Of a DNA stretch of 64,000 nucleotides, positions 46,908 to 58,189 are shown piece after piece (positions within the stretch are counted from its first letter, which is position 1; every line of letters begins with the position of its first letter). The position numbers and the translations under genes are program-made. This DNA is from Linnemannia hyalina (Eukaryota; Mortierellomycota; Mortierellomycetes; Mortierellales; Mortierellaceae): NCBI GenBank assembly GCA_019671135.1, contig JAHRHY010000009.1:930001-994000 (forward strand), in the 5' to 3' direction. The notes under the pieces are model-generated. The model made no database searches. It saw nothing but the letters and a program-made list of their open reading frames with translations, and was not told the origin of the DNA.

Positions 46908-49030
46908 TCATCTCCAGAAGGCGTTAAACTCGATATCGGGTCTCATCTGGCACACCAGGTGTTGTGCTCGCACCGCAGTGCCAACAAAGACATCGGGGAG
47001 CCTCTCCTTTTTGGCAATCTCCAGGTACTCCATACGGGTCCACCAAGTCGTGTTTCCACTCGAGATCCGATGCTTGCAGACCTCCACAACACCTTGCAAT
47101 TGACCGAGATATCGCATGTCGATCCCGTCAATCACATAGTTCTGAACAGTGCCCACCCCTGCCGACACGCTCGCATCCGTTCCGTGTCCCCAGCCATCTC
47201 TGCCATGATCGCCGGCATTGGCCTCTCGTCCACGAACAAACGCGACATTTGTGTGTTGCAGAGAAGGGGTGCCCGGAGCCGCGGGTGCTTGATAATCGAG
47301 GGGATAGTGTCTGTAGATCGGATTGAAGACCTCCTCAGCGATGCTCTGATCGATAATTTTCGTCAACTCGTTCGATTGACGCGACGACAGCTCATGCGCT
47401 ATCCAATCCAGTCCCGGTGTTGACTGCCACACACCATCTCTCGCCGCCAAAGCTAAGCTTTTCAACCGATCCAGTCTGGCGAGCAAGCACAGTCCTCTTT
47501 CCATCGAAAGGTTCAAATGTTCTTTTTGAAGTCGAATCTCCTCCAAAGCGGGACACACCTTGCTGATGTACCCGAACACCAGCCTCGAACTCGCAGCCGA
47601 CCTAATATCACCCTTTGGGCATTGCACTTGTATATGGAGCGTACGCAGGTTTCGGCATCCCAAAATCATAGTTCTTGAATTGCCCAGGACATCATCCGGC
47701 ATCAAAGACCATGGTGTAGGATCAGGCTTGCGATACGCTCCATTACTGCCCAAGACTCCCTCCATGTCCAAGCAGTCCAGAGGAATCATCACTCCGGGGG
47801 CCTTGAGTTGGACGAGATGTTGAAACAGTAGCGTGAGCACAAATAGTTGTGAAGGTTGAATCCAAGGTTCAAAGTTTCCACACCAGAGTGTCGCACCAGA
47901 ATCTCCAAGCTGGTCAGCATAGTCACCCTAGGCAGATCAAAGAAGCTATTCGACCAACCACAGATCTCCGCAACTTCCAAAACCGAGGTAGCTGGGAAAA
48001 CCCACGCGGTCGCCTCCGGGAACAAGGGCAGGATCGTCGCTTGCACTGGCTCGGTTGTGGCACTGAGGACACAGGGAGAAAACCGAACCGTTTCAGACCA
48101 GGTCGAATGCGTGCAATGGATTGAAAGACTGGCGCAAGTCGAACCCTACCATCTCGCATCTCGACCTCGTTATCAATTACTACAAAGACCTGATCCAAGA
48201 CTAGATCCTCTAGTTCGGGACACATATCAACCAAGCTCAACAACGACTCTTCATCCACCGCGACGCGTCTGAGTGTTAACGACCGGAGCGACGGGTGTGC
48301 CAGTGGGATCGCCTGCGAAACGGGTGGGCTCCATGGTTTGCTGTACAGCTCTTCGATAAAGTCTTCCTCAGAGCACGAAAACTCCACTGTGAGTTGCTCC
48401 AGCTTGGGGCACAGGCTCAAAGTGGTGTCCAGCAACGTGAAATCGCGTCGTGAGACCTCCAACCTCAGTTTCGTCAACAGGCTCCCGATATGTCTCAGCA
48501 ACTCGAAGGCTTCCAAAGCAAAGTCGATCGGACATAAAACTTGAAGGTCCAATAGGTTGAGGAGATAGGGTGTGTCCGTGATGGCCCCCAGCAAAGCCTG
48601 CCAGCTGGCGGGCGAAAAACTGCTCTTCCACTCGAACGGTGTTCCTGAAGCTGGCTCGCGACGATCAGCTCTGATGACCAAGCGCTGTGCAACACCCAGA
48701 TACTTGAGGGTTGACGACGGAAGTTACTCCTTGTCCAGATCCAGTAGCACCAAAGACATGTTCATAAAGGGTGTGGCGGGAACCGTCGTCGTAGGCGCCT
48801 TTGTCCAGGCACCATGCGATGGACCGGAAGGCGTGTGGTTGCGCGATGATGTGTCATTGGTGGCAAACGGGCAAGACTGACTGTCGGATCTGGTGACTGG
48901 TGAGGTTGGAGAAGATCATCTCGAGGACCTGAGTGACCTCCAGGGCGCTGTCCTTGGTAAGTGGGGTCTTCTCTGGCGACCTGCTGTTGCTGCTCTGTGT
49001 TGGAAGTGGCGGTGGTGTTGTTTCTGACAT
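46908..49030 (-). pseudogene. F-box/LRR protein pseudogene
   Basis: From an ATG at 49030 the minus strand encodes an F-box-like segment (EVTQVLEMIFSNLTSHQIRQ, then SVLPVCHQ) that hits TGA at 48854-48856, exactly where the family normally has Trp. The frame then continues as HIIAQPHAFRSIAWC, the expected second half of an F-box. Downstream, Leu-rich repeats (LTKLRLEVSRRDFTLL, LEQLTVEFSC, LRSLTLRRVAV, LEDLVLDQV) are readable, but the frame shifts near 48066 and again near 47843 without a usable intron. A plausible intron remains at 48671-48727. The last frame ends at 46908. One nonsense and two frame changes point to a recently decayed gene; sequencing errors or unusual introns are the alternatives. 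Confidence 0.65.
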
Positions 49031-49296
49031 TGTATTTTTGTATTTTTATTGTTGTTGTTGTTGCGATGAGGAATGAGTTTGTGGAAGGAATGGAAAACAG
49101 AAAAAGAGAGGGGGAAGGGCGAATTTATTTGACTTTGCCCATCCCCATCAGTGATATAATAAAAAGGCAACAAAATTGATCACAGCAATCGCCGATTGAT
49201 CCGTGGTCATATACGGCCATGGGTAGGCAAACGACAATTATAGCAGACGTGGAGAGCAATTGGTCGGTGAAGCATCTTGTCGACGACAAGTCGTTC

Positions 49297-49880
49297 CTAA
49301 CTCGTCCCAATGATCGACAACAATGGCAGCAGGTACTTTTGCAGGTTGAGCAAACATGCTGGATGTAGGCCGAGTCGTTTGTGCTGTGCATTTGGGTTTC
49401 CCATAATCTCCTTCAGCGCTCCTATCAAGGCCTCGTAGCTGTCAGGTCGAAAGTCGTAATAAGGGATCTTCGGTTGAGGATTTGACTTTATCATCGTGAG
49501 TGTGCACCCTCCATGTCCTGACTCGAGCCAATTGCCTCCACCGTTCTGGTGTGTCCGGCTGTTTTGTCCAATCACTGTCATCCTCCTTGTAGACATCTAC
49601 CCGTGCCAGCGTCCAGTCAACCTCCCTGTTGAGGAGTCCTGTTGCAATAACCCCACATTAGCGACAAACCCTGCCCGCAGCGAAACGAAGGTGGTAGTCG
49701 CTAAGGAAGGACAAGATCGGCTCCACGAGTTCTGGAAGGTGAAGCAGAAAAGGCTTAATGGGTCCTTTGGCTACAGCGGGGTAGAAGGAGTAGCAGGAGT
49801 TGTATTCCTGAGCTTGAGAAGAGTATGCTTGATGGGAAACAGAGGTATTGTGTTTAGCGGGTGTCTGAATGGTCGAATAA
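49297..49880 (-). pseudogene. Truncated F-box protein relic
   Basis: The minus strand reads KPFLLHLPELVEPILSFLSD, then YHLRFAAGRVCR, an F-box first half. TAA follows where a Gln-Trp or similar pair would be expected, then GVIATGLLNREVDWTLARVD, the second half. After about 60 more codons the frame closes again, and a different frame stays open to 49297. No start codon is apparent upstream. It is short, lacks the LRR part and lies next to another decayed F-box gene on the same strand, which suggests a degenerate tandem copy. Confidence 0.5.
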
Positions 49881-49992
49881 AGAAAAGAAAAAGGCTGTAA
49901 GGTCAGCCACGCCGATCACAGGATTCAAGGGGAGGCGAATGGTTGAAATGATTTGGATGGCTTTATTTTTGAGGGTGCACGACAAAGACATT

Positions 49993-51338
49993 TCAATCCA
50001 GGCGTCTTCGGCTTCGTCTGTCTGGACTGTTACTTCTGCTCCTGCTGCGGCGGTTGCCCTTACGACGATCTGGTGATCTGCTTCGGCTCCTGCTTCGGCT
50101 CTTGCTCCTGCTCCTGCTTCGACTTCTGCTCCGACTTCCGCTTCTGCTCTGGCTTCGACTTTTTGACAATGATCTCGAACGTCTGCGATCCTGTTGTCTG
50201 GGCTGTCCTGGCGAACGACTGCGAGATCTTGATCGTGATCCTGACCGCGAGCTCGAGGCTGACTTGGATCTCGATCTTGATCTTGACCGAGAGCGAGAGC
50301 GCGAACGGGAGCGGGACCGTGATCGTGAACGCGACTTTGAACGTGAACTTGATCGACCTCGCTCATCACGGGCCGCAGCCTCTTCTGCCTCCCTTTCTTG
50401 TTCCAGTTCCATCTCCACCGCCTCCAGTGCGCTGATCCTAGGGTTCAATTCTCCAGTATCCTCAAAGACGTATCTCTTTGTCAGGCGAGGCAAGACCACA
50501 TCGCACACACGTTCCTCCCGCAGCAATTCATCGATGAATTCGTCCATGTGGATAATCGAGTAGCCACCTATTTGCGATATCCATACGAAGATAAATTTGA
50601 TTAGCATTGTGGTTTTACCAAGGTTGATGCGTAGAAGGCACGATATTTGATTGTGAAATACGTACTGTTGCCTCGTTTCCTCAACTTTCGACCATCGACC
50701 AGCAAAGGCTCGAGATTCTTGTAAATGTCAACAGGCTTCCCGACAAGTCGCAAGTAAAACGCTCCCAATGCTCGCAAGTACCTAGTAATCACAAAGACAA
50801 CAAAAGATAGGTTAGGACAAAGGAAATCAAAGACTAACACACGCAGATCCTTAGTCCATGAATCGATGCTGGTTTGCTGCAAAGTTGCTCGTGTGCTTAC
50901 TTGTTGCTATCGTTCTCTGTCAACCCTGTAATGTACTTGATCACAATCTCCTCTCGGGGTTGGAGCTGGAGCAACTTGAGGACCAGGCAGATAAACTCTG
51001 TTGGCTTTTGAATTCCATACTGACCACCGATCGAATTCAACTCGTACGCTTTTTCGATAATCGACGACTCTAATAGAGGTTGAGTGAAAAGGTGGCATTG
51101 AATGTGTTAGTTCTCATGAGTATTTTTGAAGAAGTAGAAGCTACGTGTGTGAATAAGATTGCCTTTGCGATTTGTTCATCGCCTGTTGCAAACACTGCAT
51201 ACCGGTTAAGCCAAAGCAGGATTCCTTCCAGTAGGTCGATTCGTAGATGCGAGTCCTGAGAATCTTTTCAATCAAGAACTGGGGGTTGGTTCCGTGAACC
51301 TGAATCGCGTCCCGCACGGTCTTGTTGTCCATGGCCAT
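49993..51338 (-). CDS. PRP38: Pre-mRNA splicing factor Prp38
   Basis: A U4/U6.U5 tri-snRNP protein needed to activate the spliceosome in the nucleus. Minus-strand exons 51338-51203, 51069-50901, 50781-50666 and 50567-49993 give 331 residues. The Prp38 domain covers about 1-185: VHGTNPQFLIEKILRTRIY, YWKESCFGLT, AYELNSIGGQYGIQKPTEF, YLRALGAFYLRLVG and GYSIIHMDEFIDELLREERV, ending in LPRLTKRYVFE. The C-terminal 130 residues are an almost pure Arg/Ser alternation, an RS tail like that of animal and plant PRPF38A/B and missing from the short yeast protein. Two start codons lie 6 nt apart (51338 and 51332). The gene is divergent from endonuclease G over 256 bp. Confidence 0.94.
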
Positions 51339-51594
51339 GGTGGATGTCTTGTTTTGAAGCTGTGAGTGTGGTTGAGGAGGCGATGGAAGTAGGGAACAAG
51401 AAGAACGCGCTGCTCTTCGTTGGCCTTAATACCTTTCTCTCGCTGGGCGTCTTACTGTCTCCAAAGGACTGTTGTTTTGCTCAGCCACTGCACTCCGAGG
51501 TGAGACACAATTATCCACTTTTGAGCTTGTGGCCGCAACGTTTTGTTCCTGAATCACCTTCCCCCTCTCCACTCTCTCAACAACTCACAAAGCA
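51339..51594. promoter_or_regulatory. Divergent promoter region, Prp38 and endonuclease G
   Basis: 256 bp separate the two start codons. Immediately before the endonuclease start (51595) is a C/T-rich stretch with CTCTCTCAACAACTCACAAAGCA-like leader sequence. No specific factor site is claimed. Confidence 0.55.
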
Positions 51595-53104
51595 ATGGTC
51601 GTCAGGAACATCGCAGTTTTCACAGGAGGAGCCGTCATCGGCGCCGTCGCCATGACTACTTACTTCAAGTCACAGGAATCCCACAAGCCCGTCGCCGTGA
51701 CAGCCCAAAGCCAGCTCCCCACTGTTCCTACTACCCCTGTCCCCACACCAACACCCACCCCTACCTTGCCCCAGGTCCCCTCCAAGCCAGCACCCATTAC
51801 CCCTCCCCCCGTCGTTGCCCGTCCTCCCCTTACCTCTGTCGGCAGCCCACGCAAGATCATGCCTCATGGATTCCCAGGTACGATTTCAGCAAGGAAGCGT
51901 CTTGCAAGAATTTTGATCCGTACTTTTTTTGGGCTTTCAGTTTCTTCCTAGTCCTTTCCGGCAGCTTTGTCTAACGGCTTTTACTTTCAATTGATGTGTA
52001 ATAGGTCCTCTTAACGATGTCTTCATGAGGGAGGGATATGTCGCCTCCTACAACGTATGTTACAAGTCTCACTTCTCTCTCAATTGCACCACATATCACT
52101 CAGGCCTCAAGGAAAACTCAGGGAGGAGGCATGACGGTCTTACCTCAAAGCCTTGCAAAACCCCATGACTGACCATCCATCACCCACCCGCCCTAAACAC
52201 CCACTAGCGTCAATTCCGTCACCCCAACTGGGTCGCAGAACACATCACAGCCGAATCCCTGAAGCCCGGCGAGGGCGTCGGCCGTGGCAACTCGACCTTC
52301 AAGGAAGACGCCACCGTCCCCGATCTCTACAAGGCAAAACTCTCTGACTACTTCCGTTCAGGATATGACCGTGGACACATGGTCCCTGCTGCCGACTGCA
52401 AGAACTCCCAGGTGGCCATGGATGAAACTTTTTACTTGTCTAATATTGCACCCCAGGTCGGCGAGGGCTTTAACCGTGATTGTAAGTTTTTTTCTGTGAT
52501 CATGGTTTTGGAGAGGAGACGAAAAGACACAACTGAACCTTTTTGTTTGATCCCTACTACTATCTGTTTACATCACTTTTTTTTTTTTTTTTTTTAATTG
52601 TTGTTCTGTATCGTAAATGGCTAACATCCATCCTTCTTTCCACGCCACCTAATCCATCTTTTAGACTGGGCACATTTCGAAAACTTTTGCAGAGTCTTAA
52701 CAAAACGCTACCCAGACGTCTACGTAATCACTGGCCCCCTCTACCTCCCCTACCAAGACCCAACTGACAACAAATACTACATCAAACACGAAGTCATTGG
52801 CAACCCCCCCAACATTGGTGTCCCCACACATTTCTACAAAGTCATCCTGACCGACCGCGGAAACGGTGACATGTCTGTGGGGGCCTTTGTGTTGCCCAAC
52901 AATGTTATTCGTAACGATGTGCCATTGACGGCGTTCCAGGTCCCTGTGGAGGCGGTTGAGAAGGCTTCGGGACTGAAGTTCTTTGAGACTTTGGAGCGTC
53001 GGGCGTTGAAGAATTTGTGTAAGGATACCGATTGTAAGATCATGCCCCATCCTAAGAGCTTGAAGGGGAACAACCAGAACCAGAAGGCTCTTCCTGCCCA
53101 GTAG
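51595..53104 (+). CDS. NUC1: Mitochondrial endonuclease G (Nuc1-like)
   Basis: A sugar-nonspecific DNA/RNA nuclease of the mitochondrial inner membrane or intermembrane space, linked in other fungi to mitochondrial DNA turnover and cell death. Exons 51595-51877, 52005-52054, 52208-52481 and 52665-53104 give 348 residues. The N-terminus has one hydrophobic anchor (about 4-21, NIAVFTGGAVIGAVAM), then a Pro/Thr-rich spacer to about residue 85. The nuclease core begins GPLNDVFMREGYVASYN and RQFRHPNWVAEHIT and includes the catalytic SGYDRGHMVPAAD with His168, followed by ETFYLSNIAPQVG with the metal-binding Asn. All junctions are GT-AG and in frame. It converges with the kinase gene, with 190 bp between stop codons. 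Confidence 0.93.
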
Positions 53105-53294
53105 AAGGATAGACAGGAGTAATTATATTTATTAATACATTCAAGGGAAGATACCCATACATACACAGAGAACAGACCATCATTTCTTTGCTAAAGTTGA
53201 AAAAATAACCAATGGATTGAAAACGGAACAGAAAAAGCACACAGTGTTGTTACAGAGAAGTGAGGAAAAAAAGGAGAGGAAGAGTTGTATCCTT

Positions 53295-55567
53295 CTACTT
53301 GTCGTCAGAATGCTCGAGCTGGTCTTCAAGTCGCTTCATTTTAATCGTGGCTTCAGTTCCGCTTCCTGCCATCGAGTTCAGCGTCAGGTCTCCGCCAAAA
53401 AGTCTCGCGTACTATGTAAGAACGACATAGAACAGAAAGGCAAGCAAATGTGAGCGTCAGCGCTAAATATATCTAGTTACATTCGTTCGTCATCGTCAAT
53501 TACAAAAGGTAAAGAGATCGCTTACGAGTTTGGAGGTGGCCAGGCCGAATCCGAATCCACAGAGGGGAAGGTTCTCTCCCATGGCGGATTTTTGTGGCTT
53601 CTTCTCGACAGCAGTCATAATGGACGGAAAGTCGATACAAACAGTGCTGGATGCCGTTGTGAATAGGTAATCGAACGGCTTCACAATGTGTCCAGGAGGC
53701 ATACCTATATGAAATACATGTCAAACAAGAATTAGAGCCTAGTACCCAACAGAAAAATTCTCCACCACGATACACTCCTTCATCGAGACTTACCTCCACC
53801 GTGGTCCTTGATCCGGATGTCAAGATCTCCTGCAGGGTTGGATGACAGGTAGATTTCAATATCTAGCACAACCATATAGAAATAATGTCAGTTACGCGTT
53901 ATGACACTTTTCTATGCTTGTTCATCCATTCATTTTCACCAGCTTCTAGAAAATGATCGCTCACCTGGATAGGAAGACTTGTCGAGACCATGGAACTCTG
54001 CGGTAGCACGCATCGAGTTTTTGAGCAACTCAAACAGGATGTGGTGCAGCAATGCTGGTACAACCGGGAACCTGACCTTCCTCCCTCCCAGTTCCTTTGC
54101 GTGCACAATATGAACGTTGGGCGGAAAGACGCTGCTGTAGTGTTGGAAAAAGACAAACTGGGCCGATTGAGTCGCGTTCTGGATCAGCGCCTCGATATCG
54201 CACTGAGGCTCAATAATACCGACTCTCTTGGACTGTGCACTGGTCGGCGTAGAGAGATACGATGATGACGAGAGTTCTCCTGCTGGATAGAAAAGCTGAT
54301 TCAGAAGAGCCAAGTGGTGGCCGACCATGATCCGGATCCCGAGTCTGCCTCGATTGAAAGAGTTGAGAAAGTGCTGGATCTCATCCGATGGTTGACTGCG
54401 GGTGTTCTGATATCGCTTGAACAGACTGATGCCATGGGCCATGTAGATCACATCTATTCAGAAGCCAGAAGTATGACGATAATTTGTACCGAATAAAGTT
54501 AGGTGGGTCCAACCAACGTAAGGAAAAAAAAAGTTGCCCGCCCCACACGAACTTGAACAATGGCCTCGTTCTATCATTTTTAGTTCCGACGAAAGCTGAG
54601 AAGAAGCTGTTACCTTGTTTGTGGCGATTGGTGACTTTCTGCAAGAGATTCGCGTATTCCTTTTGAACGGTTGTCTGGAAGGCCTCGTTATCTTCCAGTT
54701 CCATGTCCTCGTGAACATGTGTGTTGGGTGAGAGAAACCTAATGACATATTCATGTGCGAGAGGGAGCAACTTTGGTCAGAAACAAAATAGGGGAGTGTG
54801 GGAGGAAATGTGGAGCAAATGAACGAAAACATCAAATTAAAAACATTGGGAGAAGTGTCTTGTGTGTGGCCCATCTGCGGCGAGTCAACATAGTCATCAT
54901 CCATTCTTGTTGCTTGCATGAAAATATAACACACCAACGGACTCAACAACAAATACAATGCAATGACATGGACATACCATAGATGACTGTTGTCAGAATA
55001 TGCCTGCAGTTCGTTGAATGAGGTCGTATAATTCTTGATCAGGTTCATAATCGGCTCCGTCTTGCGCAACTCACTCGGCAGGTTGCTCAACTCAACGATT
55101 CGTTTCGAGAACCGGACGGGGAGCTCTCTGTTAAGGAAGGAGAGGTTCTTGAGCAACGATTTGGCGTTCAGAGTCTGGCCCAGCATGAGACATTGGGCAA
55201 TGGAGAGCGGTGTCTGGGCGCGGCTGGCCGTGAGTTTGATACGTTGAAAGTCCACATCATCCTCCATGCTCAATTTCTCGTCCTGCTGGTGGTGGTCTGT
55301 TTCGTCGGAGTTGAGTTGCTGCAGAGTCGAGGCGGCATTGACATTCGACAGACTGGTGCTAATGGGCGCCACGCGGAAAACAGACCTCGCAGAGTAAGTG
55401 ATTGACCGGGAGAGAGAGGAGGGACTCGAAGCTGAGGCAGCCCGCGTGAGGGTTGATTTTGTTGTTGCATGAGACGAGGGACGGACGAGGACAAGTCCTT
55501 GTCGCCAAGGAGCGGCCTGGCGCGCAACCTTGAATGAGCGGAGTAGCGAGAGTGGAGTTGAAACCAT
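53295..55567 (-). CDS. Mitochondrial pyruvate/branched-chain alpha-ketoacid dehydrogenase kinase
   Basis: A GHKL-type protein kinase that phosphorylates and switches off a mitochondrial alpha-ketoacid dehydrogenase complex. Minus-strand exons are 55567-54978, 54738-54614, 54453-53965, 53862-53794, 53704-53526 and 53411-53295, 522 residues. The Arg/Ser-rich N-terminus suits matrix import. The N-terminal helical domain includes LPVRFSKRIVELSNLP and FNRGRLGIRIMVGHHLAL. ATP-site boxes are the N-box FELLKNSMRAT, G1 KDHGGGMP and G2 GFGFGLATSKLYARLFGGDL. Branched-chain and pyruvate kinases share these boxes, so the exact target is not decided. A Gln/Asp-rich stretch (about 85-100) precedes the kinase body. 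The leader is pyrimidine-rich in the gene's sense (55600-55720). Confidence 0.9.
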
Positions 55568-56108
55568 GTGCGCATGCAGTCGCGAGGAGAATCAGAAACC
55601 CAAAGAGGGAGAGGAAGGGAGACAAAGGGAGACAAAAGGACACGAAGGGACAAGAAACGGTAAGAAAGGAAGTAAGAGTAAAGAAAGCAAGAGGGAAGAA
55701 GAGGAAGAGGAAACGAGTGTGTAAAGAAGGGAGGCAGAATTAAAGGGTTGTTTGTGGTTGATTGTGGTTGATTGTTTCCTGTTGGTCGCCGCTCCTCTCC
55801 TTTACCTCTTCCTCTTGTTCTTGCTCCTTCCTTCTGGTGCCCCTATCTCCCTCATTCATTCTTTGTCTTTCCTCTTTCGCTTCCTCCCTACTTGACATAA
55901 AGCGCCCAACGTGCGAACTTTTTTAAAAAAAAATGACATGGCCCACATCGTTCCGTTTTCATCCACATCTCCCGTGTCTGTCTGTGTCAAAGTTGGCTGG
56001 TGCACAAGCCGAGTAAACCCCTTCTTGTTTGCTTGTTGCTCACAACCCATGCACCTCCAACCCTAATACACACCCCACAGGTTCAAAGACTCAATTGACT
56101 CTAATCAT
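55568..56108. other. Kinase leader and promoter
   Basis: Lies upstream of the dehydrogenase kinase and downstream of the TPR-like gene, both on the minus strand. The part nearest the kinase start is purine-rich on the plus strand. No other element is seen. Confidence 0.5.
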
Positions 56109-57760
56109 TTATTTGTCACGAACGCCGACCTCGCCTGCCAGATCATCGTCATCTGTCGTTATCCTAGGCGTAGCACCACTTTCACTCAGGGCAACCACCT
56201 GGGCATCCCATGCCTTGACCACAAACTCAACCACCTCCAATTCGAGTGGCGAACTTCCCTGATCTTGGTGGGGAATAAAAGCTGTCGCTCCTCTCTCGTT
56301 CATCTCTTGGACAAACTTCCTTGCTGGAGCTACCACCTTCAACTCATATTCCTCCAATCGTCTCTGTTCCTGCCACTGCTCATCCTCCGATACTGCTGTT
56401 TCATCTGCCGCGGTTGTCGTAGTTGTTGTTGTTGTATCCAAATCAAGGCCACATTTCCGCTCAAGTTCTACACGTTGTTCGTCCAAGATACTCATCTCGT
56501 TGTCGTAGCGTGCCTGTGCATAGGGCACCTGAGCCCATGTCGATATCCTCATCAAGTAACGTGCTCGAAGAATACACATCAAAGCTAGGATATGTACAAC
56601 GGTCGGCTTTGTTGTTGTTGATGATGGTAATGAAATCGCGAGGGTATCCAACGACGAAGGCAACGACTCTGTCCCTGCTGCTGCTGTTGTTGATGCGGAT
56701 GTTGAAGCTGCTGTGCTGACGAATGATCCCAATGGCCCTGAGGGGGATGCTGTAGTTGACTGGCGAAGACACTCACCCAACGTCCTCCAGATCGAGTAGT
56801 TGCCTGTCCTTGACCTTTGATACTGCACAAGTCCCAATGCGGCGTCTATTGGTAAGGATAGAATTCATCGCGAGTTAATTAAAAAGTGACCATCGCGCTC
56901 AGATAATGCAGTAGAAAACAACAGCTCCATACCACTAAAACGACCAACTGCCACATAAGCCTTGGCTTTCAAAAAGACAATTCCTGTATCGTGCATTGCC
57001 TAATGAGCAGGTTCCCCATAAGATGCGCAACAAATCAGTATCGACTGTACACCGTGATTTGTTCTTGCCCCAACAAACTAGTCCGGAAGTGATCGGACCC
57101 ATGTTCCCGATAAATCATATTTACCAGCTCATCGGCAAGACTAGCAGCCACGTCAAACAAGTTCAACTTGAGTGCACAGCGTAAAGCCATCTCCTGCATC
57201 TCCTTGGGATCGGACACCTTGAGGACACCGGCGTCTGTTGTTGCCCCTGCTGCTGCATCTGTTCGTCGAAAGCCTCCATCGTTCTGACCTTGTGAGACGC
57301 TGAGGTTGCCACTCATCCGCACAAGTTCACAAAAATCTTGTGCAATGTCAAATGCTTCTTGGTATCGGTGCAGCATGTAGTAGTGATCGGCTCGCATCTT
57401 GACTTTGGTGGCTCCTGTTTTGCTCTGAGTCATCAGTTCGTACGTCGTCTTTCGTGTGTTATGGAACCACTATGGTCGAAGAAGCAAGGATGCGAATGTC
57501 CAATTGTTAGGTGAGCTCATTGATGTTCACTAGTTGCTGTGTCTGTAGCGTGGTTGTTGAAAAAATAGGGGGAAAGAGATCAATTAACTCACGCCATCCT
57601 CGTCGATTTGAGCATGATAGGGTCCTTGGTTGAGGAGAGCCTTGGCCTTTGCAGCGGCCTTCTTTTTGTCCTTGGGCGCACAAAAGAGTCCGTCGTCCCC
57701 GCTGTTGTTCCCTTCCTGATCTGATCCGCCTCCGAAGCTGAATGGAAAGTCGTCCTCCAT
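56109..57760 (-). CDS. TPR-like protein of unknown function
   Basis: Minus-strand exons 57760-57593, 57469-57053, 56999-56933 and 56845-56109 give 462 residues. The first 45 residues are Asp/Glu/Gly- and Lys/Ala-rich. The middle reads as helical repeat: KVKMRADHYYMLHRYQEAFD, IAQDFCELVRMSG, EMQEMALRCALKLNLFDVA, AMHDTGIVFLKAKAYVAVGRF and GLVQYQRSRTGNYSIWRTLG. These have the small/large residue spacing of tetratricopeptide repeats. The order of an aromatic start (WFH), TPR-like helices and a NYSIWRTLGECL-type segment reminds me of the uncharacterised animal protein C8orf76, but this is a weak impression. A Ser/Thr/Ala-rich insert lies near 260-300. The donor of the second intron (gtgtac) is weaker than the others. 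It is divergent from ERG24. Confidence 0.7.
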
Positions 57761-58189
57761 GTCGTCCTTGCGATGTGAGTGTAGGGGTCAAAAGCCGGAG
57801 AGGGGTGTTGGAGATGAGAGAAAGAGGAAAGATAAGACAACTTTACTCGACTGGTTTGCTGGCCCTTAAATACTTATGAAAATTGGTGGCGGATCTGAAA
57901 GACCTGTTTGGCATTTGATCAATTGAAAAAAAATCAGGCCACCCCACCCAAGGAGTGTGAGTTGGAGCCAACAGCTGATGATTCCTCCGACGCCAGATCC
58001 CTCTTCATCCTAATTGCATCCCTTTTCTCTTTTTTTTCTTTCTTTTTTTCTTTACTTCATTCTCATTCTTTCTCACTTTTACTCTCTCTTAGTTGTTCAC
58101 TTTCATTGTTCCTCTCTCATCTGGCTTCCTTTGAACTTCAACCCCCATTTCATACGACCAACAAACGAGCACAAAGATACAACAAAAAA
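57761..58189. promoter_or_regulatory. Divergent promoter region, TPR-like gene and ERG24
   Basis: 429 bp between start codons. The right half (about 58010-58150) is a dense T/C tract in the sense of ERG24 and ends in ACAACAAAAAAATG. No specific site is claimed. Confidence 0.5.
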
